A DNA stretch of 64,000 nt from Amoeboaphelidium protococcarum (lineage: Eukaryota > Aphelidiomycota > Aphelidea), in contig JALECJ010000255.1 of the NCBI GenBank assembly GCA_023515745.1, positions 816,001 to 880,000 of the forward strand. Reading direction: 5' to 3'. Every line of letters starts with the position of its first letter. The first letter of the stretch is position 1. The notes beneath the pieces were generated by a model. That model saw only the letters and a program-made list of their open reading frames with translations, searched no databases and was not told the DNA's origin. Made by a program: the position numbers and the translations under genes. Shown here in pieces: positions 34,110-47,347 of this stretch.

Positions 34110-35702
34110 ATGCTTCTGGAAGAGGATATATTGGAAGATTTGATAGTTGATGACGATGATGACGATTCATGGGAGAATGAATCTGTTAAAACTATTGGAC
34201 TTGATGAGATTTCCAAGTTTCGCGATGATCCTTTTGCTTCAGCTGGCCGTGATGGATCTGATGATGATTAAGATTAGGATGATGGTGATGGCGAAGGTCA
34301 GACAGAGTATTTTGCCAGTCATAAGTCACCTGCTGAAGAAGTTGATCTGAGTTCTGCAGTAAGTAAAGATGTCAGAGACATGTCTGAGATGATGGCTTAA
34401 CGCAGCGATGGTCAATCTTAGTAGGATAAGTATCTCTGTGATAATGACATTCAAACTTAACGGGTGAAGTTTGACACTGGTGCAACTTCTATTATATCTC
34501 CACCGCCTGGATCATAGTAAAAGTCTAGGCGAAAGCGTAAGAGAGCTAACAAGCATCACCCTTATAAATCAGCTAACGCGCTGGATAGAGGCCATCAACG
34601 TTCCAACAGAGCCAGTCATAGTGGTGGAAGTGGAGATTGTTATGTGTTGGCATAGACTGACAATTTCGAGAATATAATGATCTCCCAATAACATGGCGTA
34701 TGGTTCATAAACTCTTATCAGATTGGTCTATCTGTGGCCGAGAAGTTGAGTCGATTGTATTTGTAGTAGAAGAAACGGGGATGTGAATTGTACCTTCTGT
34801 TCACTGTGGAAGGTAGCGATCATTACCAAGGCTATGCCAAGATGATATCTGATGTCGGAGAAGTTGGTTATGATCAATGGATTATTAGTTCCCGTAATAG
34901 TAGTGCACAGTAGACTCAACTTCAACGTGATAATGCCACCTCCACGTCATCTTCTACGTTGAGCAATGGTCACGATTATGCTAACAATACAGACATCAAC
35001 TACATGATCTTATCATTTGAGGTGGAGTGGATTGGGAAGGTGGAGGTGACGTACAAATAGGCACAGTAATTGATGCCTAAAAGACCATATTCTGCTAATG
35101 GCGGTCAGATTAAGCCTCTGTATACACACAATAACTTTGAAATACTACCATATGATACGGCTAGAAATCTGTGTCAGTTTATGAAATTGAAAGCATAATA
35201 AAGTCTGACCAATATTGGATAAGGTTAGTAGTTGCTCAATAGAAAACGTCGTGCTGACTCTGATGATTAGTAAGTGGATTCCAGTTCTAATCATCATCAT
35301 CATCATCATAGTGGTAGTCGAACAAAGAAGCAGAAATTTGAAGTGAAAAAGTCTATTCCCCTGCCGTCACTTGGATGGAATGGAGTTAATAGTTTGAATG
35401 ACAACACAAAACATGTCCACTCCCGCACAGATATTTGGAATGCTCCTCCTCCTCCTCCTCCTCCTCCTACTTCATAGATGACGAGTGAGACTGCTGATGC
35501 TGCCGTCAAGTCTGTTGATAGTTCAACCTTGGATCTCTCTACCAGCGGCAACTAAGCTAATGTGTATAGAAGGGCTTAAACTTCATGGTAATAGCTTTAA
35601 CGTGAGACTGCTCCATCCCCCTCGGCGGCGAAGAAGGATCACACCACTGGCAATATAAAACCAATGTCTGATGAAGACATACTCAGGCTATTTGAAATGT
35701 GA
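34110..35702 (+). CDS. YTH-domain RNA-binding protein (m6A reader)
   Basis: The 530-residue protein runs from ATG 34110 to TGA 35700. An acidic, Asp-rich N-terminus and a basic stretch (SRRKRKRANKHHP) precede the YTH domain (about residues 177-360). That domain reads LAQTDNFENIMISQQHGVWF, then LYLLFTVEGSDHYQGYAKM, YDQWIISSRN, ILSFEVEWIGKVEV and NNFEILPYDTARNLCQFM. The Trp of HGVW and the Trp of DQWI occupy the places of cage residues that hold N6-methyladenine. The layout, with charged tails and basic patches, resembles nuclear YTHDC1-type readers. After the domain come a six-His run and a run of nine Pro (CCT repeats). Its presence implies that the organism reads m6A marks on RNA. Confidence 0.9.
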
Positions 35703-35799
35703 AATACAGTAACCAAAATTGCATAAGAATTCCAGCTATTTTGCAATAAACATGGTATTAGTAATAACAAGCAATGCAATATATTATTAGAATCTTACA

Positions 35800-38700
35800 T
35801 CATTTTACATTTTTAAGACTGATGTTACTTTTACCATACACTGGCTTCTAAATCTATTGGCACCAGGGACATGCCTTCTTGATTGCCAAATAATGATTCC
35901 AATCGTCTTTGATCGCCAGCTGATTACATGAAGAGCACCGCACGGAGACAGCCTCACTCAGCACTGGGTTACCAGTCACAATGCACTGCTCATATTTAAA
36001 CTTGCATTTATCGCACTGAATTGCACCATTGAGAAGGATTGACTAACATTTAGAACATTTACTTGCTTGCTCGCGATCAAATTTATTATCACTAACGATA
36101 GAAGAGGCAGATTTCAAAGTCCAGTTCCTAATCTCCTTTACCACATTCTGCGGTATCGAAGATATACTAAAGTTTAATGCAGACTGTGGAGGTGAATAAG
36201 TATACTTGAACACTTGTTGATCTGCAGTATTAAATGTCGCAGGATCATCCACCAAGTCCAACAGAGCGCTGTAACAATCATACGCTACAGTATGTTTTCG
36301 CAGTAGTTTACTTGCAGTTCCACATTGATGCAACACATAAGATAAAGGAATAATGTCAGTGAATCGGAATAGGGACATTGACATTTTGAAGCATAAATCT
36401 TAAAGTTCTACAACTCCAGATACGTCTTTGAACAAACAATAGTAGTGGCATGCGCTCAATAGACGGCTATCATTTAGAGAAACAGACGACTTTAACACGC
36501 TCAGAATATTCTAGCAACCAACCAAATCGTCAACAGCAAAAATATGCTTATTGCAATACTCTTCTAAAATCTCTTCAATAACTGATAGAGACACCTTTGA
36601 CAGAGTATATTGAAGCACAGAGATTAATGAGTCCAGATCTGTGCTATTAGTCAGATGAGACGCTATTCTGACGATCCACCTCTCCATCACAGCTAATGGT
36701 TGTTATAAGGCAAGCTGCACACATTAATTCCAATCTGCCCTGGCGAACAAAATCTAAAAGGCAGATTCTGCATTTACATTAGACAAATTCTGGATGTCAC
36801 CTTTATCTAACAAATGCTACTGATATTATTCATTAACCGTTTCGGTGAGCATAATATCATCCTTGGCCAGCTCTTTAGCCTCTGTCCAGATGGAAGCCCT
36901 GAGATAGCAGCTCACGGCATCTTTAGTCATTTGACATTGTTAGTAGACACGTCCTGCTTGCTAATAATACTTGGAATTAACCAAAAGGTTACCAACATCT
37001 TTCACAAATAACAAAGCGTCTTCATGGCTGAGCTAGTTGAATAAAAATATAATATCATCTATACAATCTTCCATCAAAACATTGTTATCTCCGTTCTAGC
37101 TAGAATACTACCCAGACTGCAAAAATAGCAAAAGAGCCACTTAAGCTTATTACATTGAGCTCAGCATTTTGCCACAAACTCTAAAGACTTTCAAAGGGAC
37201 TTGCTTAAGCTTGATTGCCTTCAGGAAACTGTTGAGCACTAGATCTAAATACTCCACACAAAACATACATGAAAATACAAATGCATCTTTCCACATGGCC
37301 AATTCAACATATAAATCAATCAACTGCTTGTGCATACTAAATAGGCAAGCCAATTCTTCCGCTTATGGAAATTTTTACTGCTGTTTAACTAGCTTCTACA
37401 GCTATTTAAATGCCAACTCCTCCACTTAATGATATTCCAGCCTTTGACCATATTACTCCGCCAATTCCAACAGATGCCGCTCAAGACAAAGACGAAAACA
37501 ATCTTCATACCGAGATAATACGGAATACTCTTCCAAGGCTTCATTGACTAAATCCAGACTTTCTAAATGCTGAGCATTAAGTAATGAAATTTCGTTGAGT
37601 CGTTCCAATTACAGAGTTTCACGATAATACTACTTCAAGAATCCAAAATCAGCGCGTTATAAAGCATATTAAAGAACTTGATCCTTTTGTTCGTATTCAT
37701 CAAGGAGATACACAGCTGCTTGAAGTTTCAGAGATTTAGCCCAGAGATAGAGAACTTGGACGGCAACTTTGCTAGACATCGACTTAGATTACACCACAGT
37801 ATAAGCCTATTCATACTAACAACATTTACAGAAAAGCTCTACAGCTTGTTTATACTATTACAGAAGCACCAGAATATTCCCTTATTGTACAAAATCCTTC
37901 TACTCCTTAAACTACTCTAATAAAGCCTGAGCAGTTTCATTGTATTAATCAGGAAAGTGATCACGGATCAGCCTAAGGCCATCCTGAAATAAATTTGAGT
38001 CCATGTACATTTATATGGCAGCATCTGCATCTTACATTACCAAGTAAATCTATTCAGCATTGGCGAATTGTTTACTTTCAACAAAATTTTATGCTAAGGA
38101 TCTCATGGCTTATTAACTAGCATCATCTCCAAAGAGTTTACAACTAAGCATATAATAACTGATCCACATTTACCGATTTTAATATTCAGAAAGCAACTAT
38201 TGAGAGCAATTGACAACAATAGATATTTTCTCGGCATTAGCAAAATCTTCAGAGCGTACACAGCTTTCATAGGCTACTAGCAGAGCCTTCTTAACTTCCT
38301 ATTATTCTGGTGACAACAACGGCAAGATTTGATCCAATAATTCGAATTACTAACAATCTGTCATTATGAGTAAGCATTAATAGGACAATTGGAACTCAAT
38401 GCTCAGTTTGATCGCCTCGAGATGCCTTGACTAGCTCTAAAGTTATGTAAATCGCTAGAGTGCAACTTCTTTCACACGGGACGGAAAGTGCTATTAGCAG
38501 AGTCTAAGGCATTCACCATACTCTTGAGCAAGCAAATAATTTTGATAAGCCTCCTCAAACTATTACTACAACTCTTAAATCTATGCCAAGCATCCAAATC
38601 TCTTCAACTCTATAGCTTTGTTCTCAAACAATGATAATATCAAAGAGCTTCCCTGCAACTCTTCACTATATCTCAGCAAGATCAATGCATCCGTTAATAA

Positions 38701-40899
38701 GCGTATCTAAACTAGAAATATGCATGCTTCGGATAAATCTCCACGCAATAGTATAATAAGTTTACCCAAACTGTGGTTCATCTAATTTGATGATATCATA
38801 CTGAGAAAATCTTGTCCCATCAATCGGACAAGCTGCTTCTTATCATCAGTAGATACTGAGTTATCATGAAGTGCAAGAGATTGAGACACCAGTATTTTGT
38901 TTATAGAATCAACCAAAACTTTGAGACTAGCTTATTATGATGAAACCAGATAGCTTTGATAAGCCTCTTCAACCTTATTGCAACAAAACAGATATTACGC
39001 CAACGCCATATAATTTTTGCTTTTCATCAAACTCTGAACCAAATTGAAATTAACGCTCCCATAGCTTTACGCGCTGATAGCAACTTTGATGGCGCGCCAG
39101 ACTTATCTCTCCCTTAAAGCCATTTCAATCTAGTACTCAGTACTGAAGAGTTCATACTTGACAGTTTCTCCTTAAAAATCTAAAGCATTAACAACAACTC
39201 CATTTTGCGTCTAAATAACTTAAATAATGGACTTAACGCCAGCATGGACAACTTGGTGTAATTTACCTCTCAACAAATTTTCATAATACAAAATTTGACC
39301 ACTCGAAAGTATCACGCAGCTTCTCCCATTATCTAAAGTATAACATTCATCAACCATTGGGCGCAGAAGAACCTCTTTAGATTTAAGATCATTCAAGTAC
39401 AAAGACCTCTCAGAATTCAAGTACAGAATTACGCCGTTCTATAACAAATACAGCTACAACACATGCTTCTAACACACCACCTTGCGCATAGTAGATGAAG
39501 CTCCAAGAGTGACAACATAAAAATTAGAAGTTGTATTGCCATCTTGAAACACTAGCAAGTTTTATTACAACTTGATGAGCTATCTGCATGGCTTATTAGC
39601 AAACTTGTGACTGAATATAGGCACATCCTGGCCAACTGTAAACACCTTCAATTCCATATTTTAAATCAAAATTATGAAGTCCTCACTAAGGAGAATATCA
39701 GAATCATTACCCTTACTTACTGGATATTCAGAATATTTCTACAGATTTACATCAAACAGGAGTATCGAGGAATCAAAATAGCAGCAGATATATCGACCAC
39801 ACTTTTATTCTGCACTAAGCATAAAACGACTAAACTTACTAGATAGCTCCATCATGCATTTGCCATTAATTATAATCTGATACTTATTTATTGATCCAAC
39901 TTGAAGTATAGCCAAACCGTCTCTTTTATATATGACAATTACGCTAAGATCAAAAGTTTACACTATACCATCCACATACAATACTGAAATCTTATTCTAA
40001 ATCTAATCGATAGCAATATTATTAACAAAAGGAGACTTGAGATCAAAGTAGCATTGTTAAAGCAGCCAAGAATCTTGCGATAGATACAATCTATTAAACT
40101 GTCCAGAGCGATCTAAAGCAATGAAAGACCCAATATCGTCAGTCACTCTAAAACAATATAGATCTTTTTCAAATTTTCTCTAAGCTATAACTTTGCGTGT
40201 TTTACAATCAATAGCCAGAACATAACGTGAACCAAATACTACTAACTAATCTTATTTAAGTACCGACAGACTAAACTATGACGACGATTAATAAGGTGTC
40301 AAATTTTGAATCAACAAGGATGATTTGCTCGTGATATTCAACTTATACAAGTCGAATTGATCATTCAAGTAGACGAGATCAGAATTGCTATCAAATTATA
40401 AGTCAACCATTTACCCTTAAATTGTGAATATCTGCTTGCATACTTGGTTCTTTTGATCAAGTTCGAATACTCCCAACGTATTGACATCAACAACAACAGC
40501 AACAAATTTCTTATCTAAAGACCATCTAATAAATATCGAATCTACCACGCGCTACTACAATTTCCATCGATGTATCAATTTTACACGCTGTTTTACGCTA
40601 ATCTAAACTTATAAAATCTCCTCTTCCAATACTAGCAGAAGCACATCCTCTTATAATAACATTTAAACATTATTAGAGTTCTAATCTTTCGATAATACTT
40701 TCAGAGACGATAAATATTCAATCATCTGAGTTTTTAAAAGTATTGAGCAATTATCAGCATTCATAACCGTTAAATTCAAATGAGAATCCACATGGTAGAT
40801 CAATCCATTATACGCCACAAACTACTCCAAATCAATCGAGGTTATCTTGGAAGGTTAAATCTTTTTATTGCTAACACTCTATCGGTGAATCCCCTCCAT
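35800..40899 (-). CDS. IFT172: Intraflagellar transport protein IFT172 (IFT-B complex)
   Basis: A single 1700-codon frame without TGA, checked triplet by triplet, gives 1699 residues, close to the usual 1750. The N-terminal 560 residues are beta-strand repeats as expected for paired WD40 propellers. The long middle is helical TPR-like (EEAYQNYLLAQEYGECLRLC). The C-terminal 170 residues match IFT172: FTDIIPLSYVLHQCG, AYDCYSALLDLVDD, VVKEIRNWTL, CIVTGNPVL and DDWNHYLAIKK. Four Cys-x2-Cys pairs there (CSKC, CDKC, CSSC, CPWC) suggest zinc binding. IFT172 works at the ciliary tip and in anterograde trains, so this organism builds cilia or flagella. The start at 40899 is the most upstream ATG before TGA; ATG 40764 is an alternative. 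The propeller part is highly diverged, so identity rests mainly on the C-terminus. Confidence 0.8.
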
Positions 40900-41192
40900 C
40901 TTACAAACACATCAATCAATTGTAATTTAGTTGAAGTCGAAGTTGAAACAAGAGCGGAAAGGGTAAAAGAAATTAGGAGATCGGAACGAGGCGATGAAAC
41001 GAATGAACTTCAGCCAGAGTTTCTTCAATTCAAAGTCGCGTCGTTTCGCGTATGAAACCGTTTTGTTCATCTGTTCGCCTTTATTTCCCTCCTTTACCTT
41101 CATTATTTATTTACACACTCTAGATAAGTATCCACAGTGTCATCTTCATCCTTGAACAAGTATCAGTCAAATCTGGCATTTAATATTGTGAA

Positions 41193-44100
41193 ATGACTTC
41201 AGAGACGCCTAATTAGGAAGAGCATGAAGTTTCAACTGCTACTTAGATTTTGACACACTCTCCCACTAGTTTTGAAAGTGAACTCATGGAGTATGATCCT
41301 CAACAATCATGGGCACGTCCTCTCATGCCCCAATTTGACCCTTCTAAAGACAGTTTGGTCTTCCAATAGACTGAGGTGGATGAAGATTCTCAAGTGCCTC
41401 TGAAGAATATGAAGATCCCTGGTCACGGAACCAATTCTGGTATCCTGGACGCTGCTCCAACTATGAAAATGTTTGGTTGTACTATGGTAAGTGTATCTTT
41501 GTTTAACCTTCATAATTTGCACAACACTTTTGTGTGTAGGATGGGAATAGTGTGCTGTGTCATGTCCATGGATTCTTTCCATACTTTTATGTACCGGCTC
41601 CACCCAACTTCAATCCGTCTCATCTGATGGAGTTTACGCGTTCTCTGAATTAGAATGTCGAGGGTGCTGGTGGTTAAGCTGTTCTTCTCGTTGAGTTGAT
41701 GAAGAAGAAGACAATATATGGCTATTATGGATAGGAGGATTCCACTTTTCTCAAGATTACAGTATCTAGTCCGAAATTGATATCTAAAGCTAGAGGTATT
41801 TTGGAATCTGGGGCGTTTCATTTTCCTGGGTTTCCACATGCTGTGACTCTTCCCGGATTTGAGAGTAATATTGCATATGAACTTCGTTTTATGATTGATT
41901 GCAAGATTGTTGGTGCTAATTGGATTGAATTGCCTGCGGGAAAGTGGTGTGTGCGTACAGGTAAAGATCATACATCCCATGCATAGATTGAAGTAGATGT
42001 CTTCTATGAGGATTTGATCAGTCATGCTCCTGAAGGTGAATGGTCTAAGGTGGCACCGCTGAGAATCCTGAGTTTTGATATCGAATGTGCTGGTAGAAAA
42101 GGTGTATTTCCAGATCCTCAGCATGACTCTGTTATTCAGATTGCTAATATGGTCACCATTCAGGGCTAGAGCAAGCCTCTCATTCGTAACATCTTTACGT
42201 TGAAAGAGTGTGGCCACATTGTGGGAAGTCATATTTTGTCCTATGAAGATGAAGCTCTGCTGTTATAGAAATGGTCAGATTTTATTAAAGAGGTTGATCC
42301 GGATATTGTGACTGGCTACAATATCAACAATTTCGATATGCCGTACCTGGTGGATCGTGCTAAAGCCTTGAAGTGTAAGGACAGCTTTTTTAATCTGGGT
42401 AGAATTCGGGGTAAACTGAGTCAGATTAAAGACACAAGATTCAGCTCGAAGGCTTATGGTAATCGTGAGGGTAGAGAAGTTGCATTGGAAGGCAGAGTCA
42501 TACTAGATATGATTTAGATCATTCAGCGTGATCACAAGTTGCGAAGTTATAGTTTGAACTCTGTGTCTGCACACTTTCTAGGTGAATAGAAGGAAGATGT
42601 TCCTCACTCGATTATCACTGATTTACAGAACGGTGATGCTTAAACAAGACGCAGATTGGCCGTGTATTGTTTAAAAGATGCGTACTTGCCGTAGCGTCTT
42701 CTCGATAAACTCATGGTTGTAATTAACTACATGGAAATGGCTCGTGTCACTGGTGTACCTTTGAATTACCTGTTAAGTCGCGGGCAGTAGATTAAAGTAG
42801 TCTCTTAGTTGTACCGCAAAGCCAAAGAAGAAAATCTTGTCATACCAGCTATGAAATCTGAAGGATCCGATGAGTAGTATGAAGGTGCCACCGTTATTGA
42901 ACCAAAGAGAGCCTTCTACAAAGATCCTATTGCAACGCTGGATTTTAGCTCTCTATATCCATCTATTATGATGGCCCATAACTTGTGTTATTCCACATTA
43001 GTGATGAACAACCAAGTGATCGATGCTTTGAAATTGGTTAAAGATTAGGATTATATTGTCACACCGTCTGGTGACAAGTTTGTGAAATCTACCGTGCGCA
43101 AAGGTATATTACCTACCATTCTTGAGGACTTGATCGGTGCGCGTAAGAGAGCCAAGGGCGATCTGAAGAAGGAGACGGATCCATTCAAGAGGGCCGTGCT
43201 TGATGGTCGACAATTGGCTCTAAAGATTAGTGCCAACTCTGTTTACGGCTTTACGGGTGCGACTGTCGGTAAGCTGCCGTGTCTTCAGGTATCGTAGAGT
43301 GTCACAGCTTACGGAAGAGAAATGATTGATTTCACAAAAGACCTGGTGGAGAAACAGTTTTGCAAAGCTAATGGTTATAAGCATGACGCTGATGTTGTTT
43401 ATGGTGATACCGATTCTGTGATGGTCAAGTTTGGTACTGAAGATCTTAAAGAAGCTATGGATTTGGGCCGCGAAGCTGCAGAGTTTATTACTCAACGCTT
43501 TGTTAAACCCATTAAATTGGAGTTTGAGAAAGTGTACTGGCCCTATCTGCTGATCAACAAGAAGAGATACGCTGGATTGTATTGGACCAGTGTGGAGAAG
43601 CCTGACAAGATGGACACTAAAGGACTGGAAACTGTGCGCAGAGACAATTGTAAGCTCGTGTCGACAGTGGTTGATACCTGTTTGAAGATGATTCTCATGG
43701 AGAAGGATGTTGAGAAGGCGGTTAACTATGTCAAGGGTACAATATCTGAACTATTGCAGAATAAAGTTGATCTTTCTTTGTTGGTTATCACTAAGCAGCT
43801 CAGTAAATCTGGAGAAGATTATGCTGGAAAGTAGGCGCATGTCGAACTGGCAGAACGTATGAGAAAGAGAGATGCGGGTAGTGCCCCAGCGCTGGGCGAT
43901 CGTGTGGCATACGTGATCATTAAGGCTGCTAAAGGAAGTGCTGCGTACGAGCGTGCTGAAGATCCTATATACGTACTGGAGAATAATATTCCGATTGATA
44001 CCAAGTACTATCTGGATAATCAGTTGAAGAATCCGCTGATGCGCATCTTTGAGCCAATTCTACCTAACGCTGAGAGTCAACTGTTTTCTGGAGAGCACAC

Positions 44101-44518
44101 CAGATCTATCCAAGTGACTTCATCATCAGCTGGTGGTCTAATGAAATTCACTGTGAAGAAGATGACTTGCCTTGGATGTAAAGCGGTGCTGAAAGATTAG
44201 AACGCCGCCGTGTGTCAGCACTGCCTGCCCAAGATTAATCAGCTGTACATGAAGCAATTGGACAATGTGAATGAGTTGGAGAACAGATTCTCGCGATTGT
44301 GGACACAGTGCCAGAGATGTCAGGGATCTTTACATCAAGACGTTCTGTGCACCTCTAAAGACTGTCCGATCTTTTATATGCGCAAACGTGTGTAAAAGGA
44401 TGCCAGTGAGTCTTATAATGTTCTCGCTCGATTCGGTGATGGCTTCAGTAATTGGTCAGAAGCCATGGGAGTACGCGATGCTGTTGCTCCTCAGTCCAAA
44501 GATTCTCTCGATTGGTGA
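41193..44518 (+). CDS. POLD1: DNA polymerase delta catalytic subunit
   Basis: Exons 41193-41486 and 41540-44518 (53-nt GTAAGT...TAG intron, phase 0) encode 1090 residues, the normal POLD1 length. The 3'-5' exonuclease motifs are present: [10 protein letters not shown] (Exo I), [11 protein letters not shown] (Exo II) and YCLKDAYLP (Exo III). The B-family polymerase motifs are [20 protein letters not shown] (A), [13 protein letters not shown] (B) and [12 protein letters not shown] (C). The C-terminus keeps the CysA zinc site (CLGC...CQHC) and the CysB iron-sulphur site (CQRC...C..DC). All catalytic residues are intact, so it should be the replicative lagging-strand polymerase with proofreading. 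In-frame TAG/TAA codons fall at Gln positions, for example in [13 protein letters not shown]. Confidence 0.97.
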
Positions 44519-44816
44519 CTTCAAATTATATGTTAATTATCCTTTTATCTCTTACATGTTTCAATTTCTATCTTATTTTAATTCATGACATGATTCCAAC
44601 ACTCTACAGGAGATTCTTTAATTCTCTTCAATGTTAAAGAGAGAGAGCGCGGGATGATTTCTCTTCTTCACGATCAAAAGAGACGCGTCTTGTCGCAGTT
44701 ACTTCAATCGAAGTTTCTTTATCAACCTGAGTGAGAGTCAAGATTAAATTCTCCAACTTTATCTTCATAATTTTACATTTAACAAAGAATTAGTAAGAGA
44801 TTAATAGAAGAGCGAC

Positions 44817-47240
44817 ATGTAAAAATATGAAGATTTCACTACGATTGATTGGATCAAGGATATGACGGTTAGTAGGCAGAGGCATTAGAGTTTGATCAAT
44901 AGATCTGGATTGATGGGATGGTTCTTCATGCTGTATGACAAGTCTATTGGATGGATCTTGATTATAATTATAGGTGTATTGAGTGGTATTGCCTCAGCGT
45001 GGATTGATGTTGTTAGTGAATACCTATCTGACATTAAAGATGGATACTGTTCCGATCTTTGGTATTTGAATCAAGACTTCTGCTGTTATGAAGTTGACAG
45101 AGCGGACGCGGAGTGTACTGCTTGGGTGGAATGGAAAGCTGGCTTTCTAATGTATCCTCTCACAGCGACTCTGATGGCCATCATATCTGGATACTTTGTG
45201 ATTACACTTGCTCCATACGCTGCCGGAAGTGGAATACCAGAGGTGAAGACGATTCTGGGTGGATTTGTGATTAGAAAGTTTCTGGGAGCGTGGACACTTC
45301 TAGTTAAATCTGTTGGCCTATGTCTGTCTGTGGGGAGTGGCTTATCGCTGGGCAAAGAAGGGCCACTAGTCCATGTCACTAATGCCATTGGCAACATTGT
45401 GGTACGCCTGTTTGACAAGTATGCAGATAACGAGGCCAAGAAGAGAGAAGTTTTGACTGTAGCCTCAGCCGCTGGTGTTTCTGTCGCATTTGGAAGTCCT
45501 ATTGGAGGAGTATTGTTCGCCCTTGAGGAGGTGAGTTCATATTTTACATACAAAACCATGTGGCGATGCTTCGTCTGTGCCATGGTCTCCACAGTCACTT
45601 TACACATGCTGAATCCGTTCAGAACTAATTAGCTGGTACTCTTCTAGGTGATTTACGACCGGGCGTGGCACTCGTTTGAACTCATCTGGTTCATTCTGAT
45701 TGGTGTATTTGGTGGAATATTCGGTGCGATATTTATAAGATTTAATGTGCGTATCTAACAGTGGCGGTAAGTATCATCATGGGCCAAGCAGTATCCGGTT
45801 ATAGAAGTGGCAATCGTTGCATTCCTGACTGCCGGTATTGGGTACTTTAACTTTTTTAGCCGTGTAAGTAATTCAGAATTGGTATTGTCTCTGTTTAGAG
45901 AGTGTGAAAAGGATGAGTTTAATGGTTTGTGTGATTAGAGCAACTATTTATCCAATTCATTATCTCTACTCTATGTCTGTCTCTTGAAATTGGTACTGAT
46001 GACCATAACATTTGGTATTAAAGTCCCCGCTGGTATATTTGTACCTTCAATGGTAGTGGGTGCCTGCTTTGGTCGTGTGGTTGGAATTGCTGTTCAGAGT
46101 CTCCAAGAGGCTCACCCGGACTGGTCCCTGTTCTCGAGTTGTCTCTTGGCCAGTGGAGCTGAATCGACTGGTGGACATTGTGTAACTCCGGGTATATACG
46201 CGTTGGTTGGTGCTGCTGCGGCGCTTGGCGGTGTAACTAGAATGACCATATCTTTGGTTGTTATCATGTTTGAGTTGACAGGAGCATCCACCTATGTCTT
46301 GCCCATTATGATTGCTGTCATGACTTCCAAATGGGTCGGTGATGCTCTGAATGGTAAAAATAGTATTTATGAATGCATAGTGGAACTGAAAGGATACCCA
46401 TATCTTGATGAAAATGAAGAGTTTATTGATGATGCCCTGGTTGATGATGTGATGACACCCGCCGACCGACTATATACTCTGTCTGGATACTCGGAAACCT
46501 TAAAGTCCATCGAGAGGCTATTGGATGGTACTAATGTATAAGGATATCCAGTTATTGGATAAGATTCTCTGATCTTTGGATTTATCACTCGATCAGATCT
46601 CAAGTATATTCTCCGTACTTACACACCTCAATTCCCATCATCTACTAGAATATGCTTCGTATCTCCTGAAGTATCTATGAATTAGAATAACCGTGCGTCG
46701 AGCATACAGTTAAATGTCATGGATAATATGACGGCAATGGATTAGAGATCAATATATTCATAGCCTCCGTAAGTATAATAATAACATGCGGCGGATCAAC
46801 GATCAATGTCCTCCTAATTGTCTTCACCTCAGGGATAAAATGATGGCAAAATGTCTATACATCGCCCCGCTAATGCTGTATCAAACGAACGTACTCTGTA
46901 TGTCTAACAGTATGTGGATTTTAATCCGATTACTGTACAGGTGCGAATGGATTTAGGTATAGTACTCGAGATGTTCATTCGCCTTGGACTTCGATATTGC
47001 TTAATCGAGAATGAGGGATAACTTGCCGGTATTATAACCAAGAAGGATTTGCTCAGGTACACGAAGTAGTAGTAGTAGCATGAAGGAAGTTTTATCAATG
47101 GTGTTAGTGGCGCTACAGCGACGGCAAGAGCATAGAACTTGTATGATACGGACATAGATGATGATGATGATGACAATCCTTTTATACTGCCAGTATCCAC
47201 AAGTTCAAAACGATAAAGTGTCAACGCGTCGCCTCATTGA
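44817..47240 (+). CDS. CLC-type chloride/proton antiporter (CLC-3/Gef1 group)
   Basis: The 807-residue protein runs from ATG 44817 to TGA 47238 without introns. Selectivity and gating motifs are present: GSGIPEVKT, GKEGPLVHV with the gating Glu, FALEEVS with the proton-glutamate position, and GIFVPSMVVGACFGR. Two CBS regions follow in the cytosolic tail (DDVMTPADRLYTL, and VRMDLGIVLEMFIRLGLRY), interrupted by a Gln/Ser-rich insert written with many TAA/TAG codons. The presence of both glutamates marks an exchanger rather than a channel, as in endosomal CLC-3/5 and yeast Gef1. A role in acidifying endosomes or Golgi is inferred. The N-terminal segment GWFFMLYDKSIGWILII and the IKDGYC motif are typical of this group. 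Confidence 0.93.
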
Positions 47241-47347
47241 ACAAATAAACTTTTGATATAGAATGTATAAGTAAATGAAAAATGTTTATACTTAATCAAT
47301 TATTCTCCAGTGAGATGTAAGATATTAACAAGATTTTATAAGCATAT

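Noticed and set aside
41510-42232. 240-codon minus-strand ORF
   Set aside because: It is the antisense shadow of DNA polymerase delta, whose motifs and intron are unambiguous on the plus strand.
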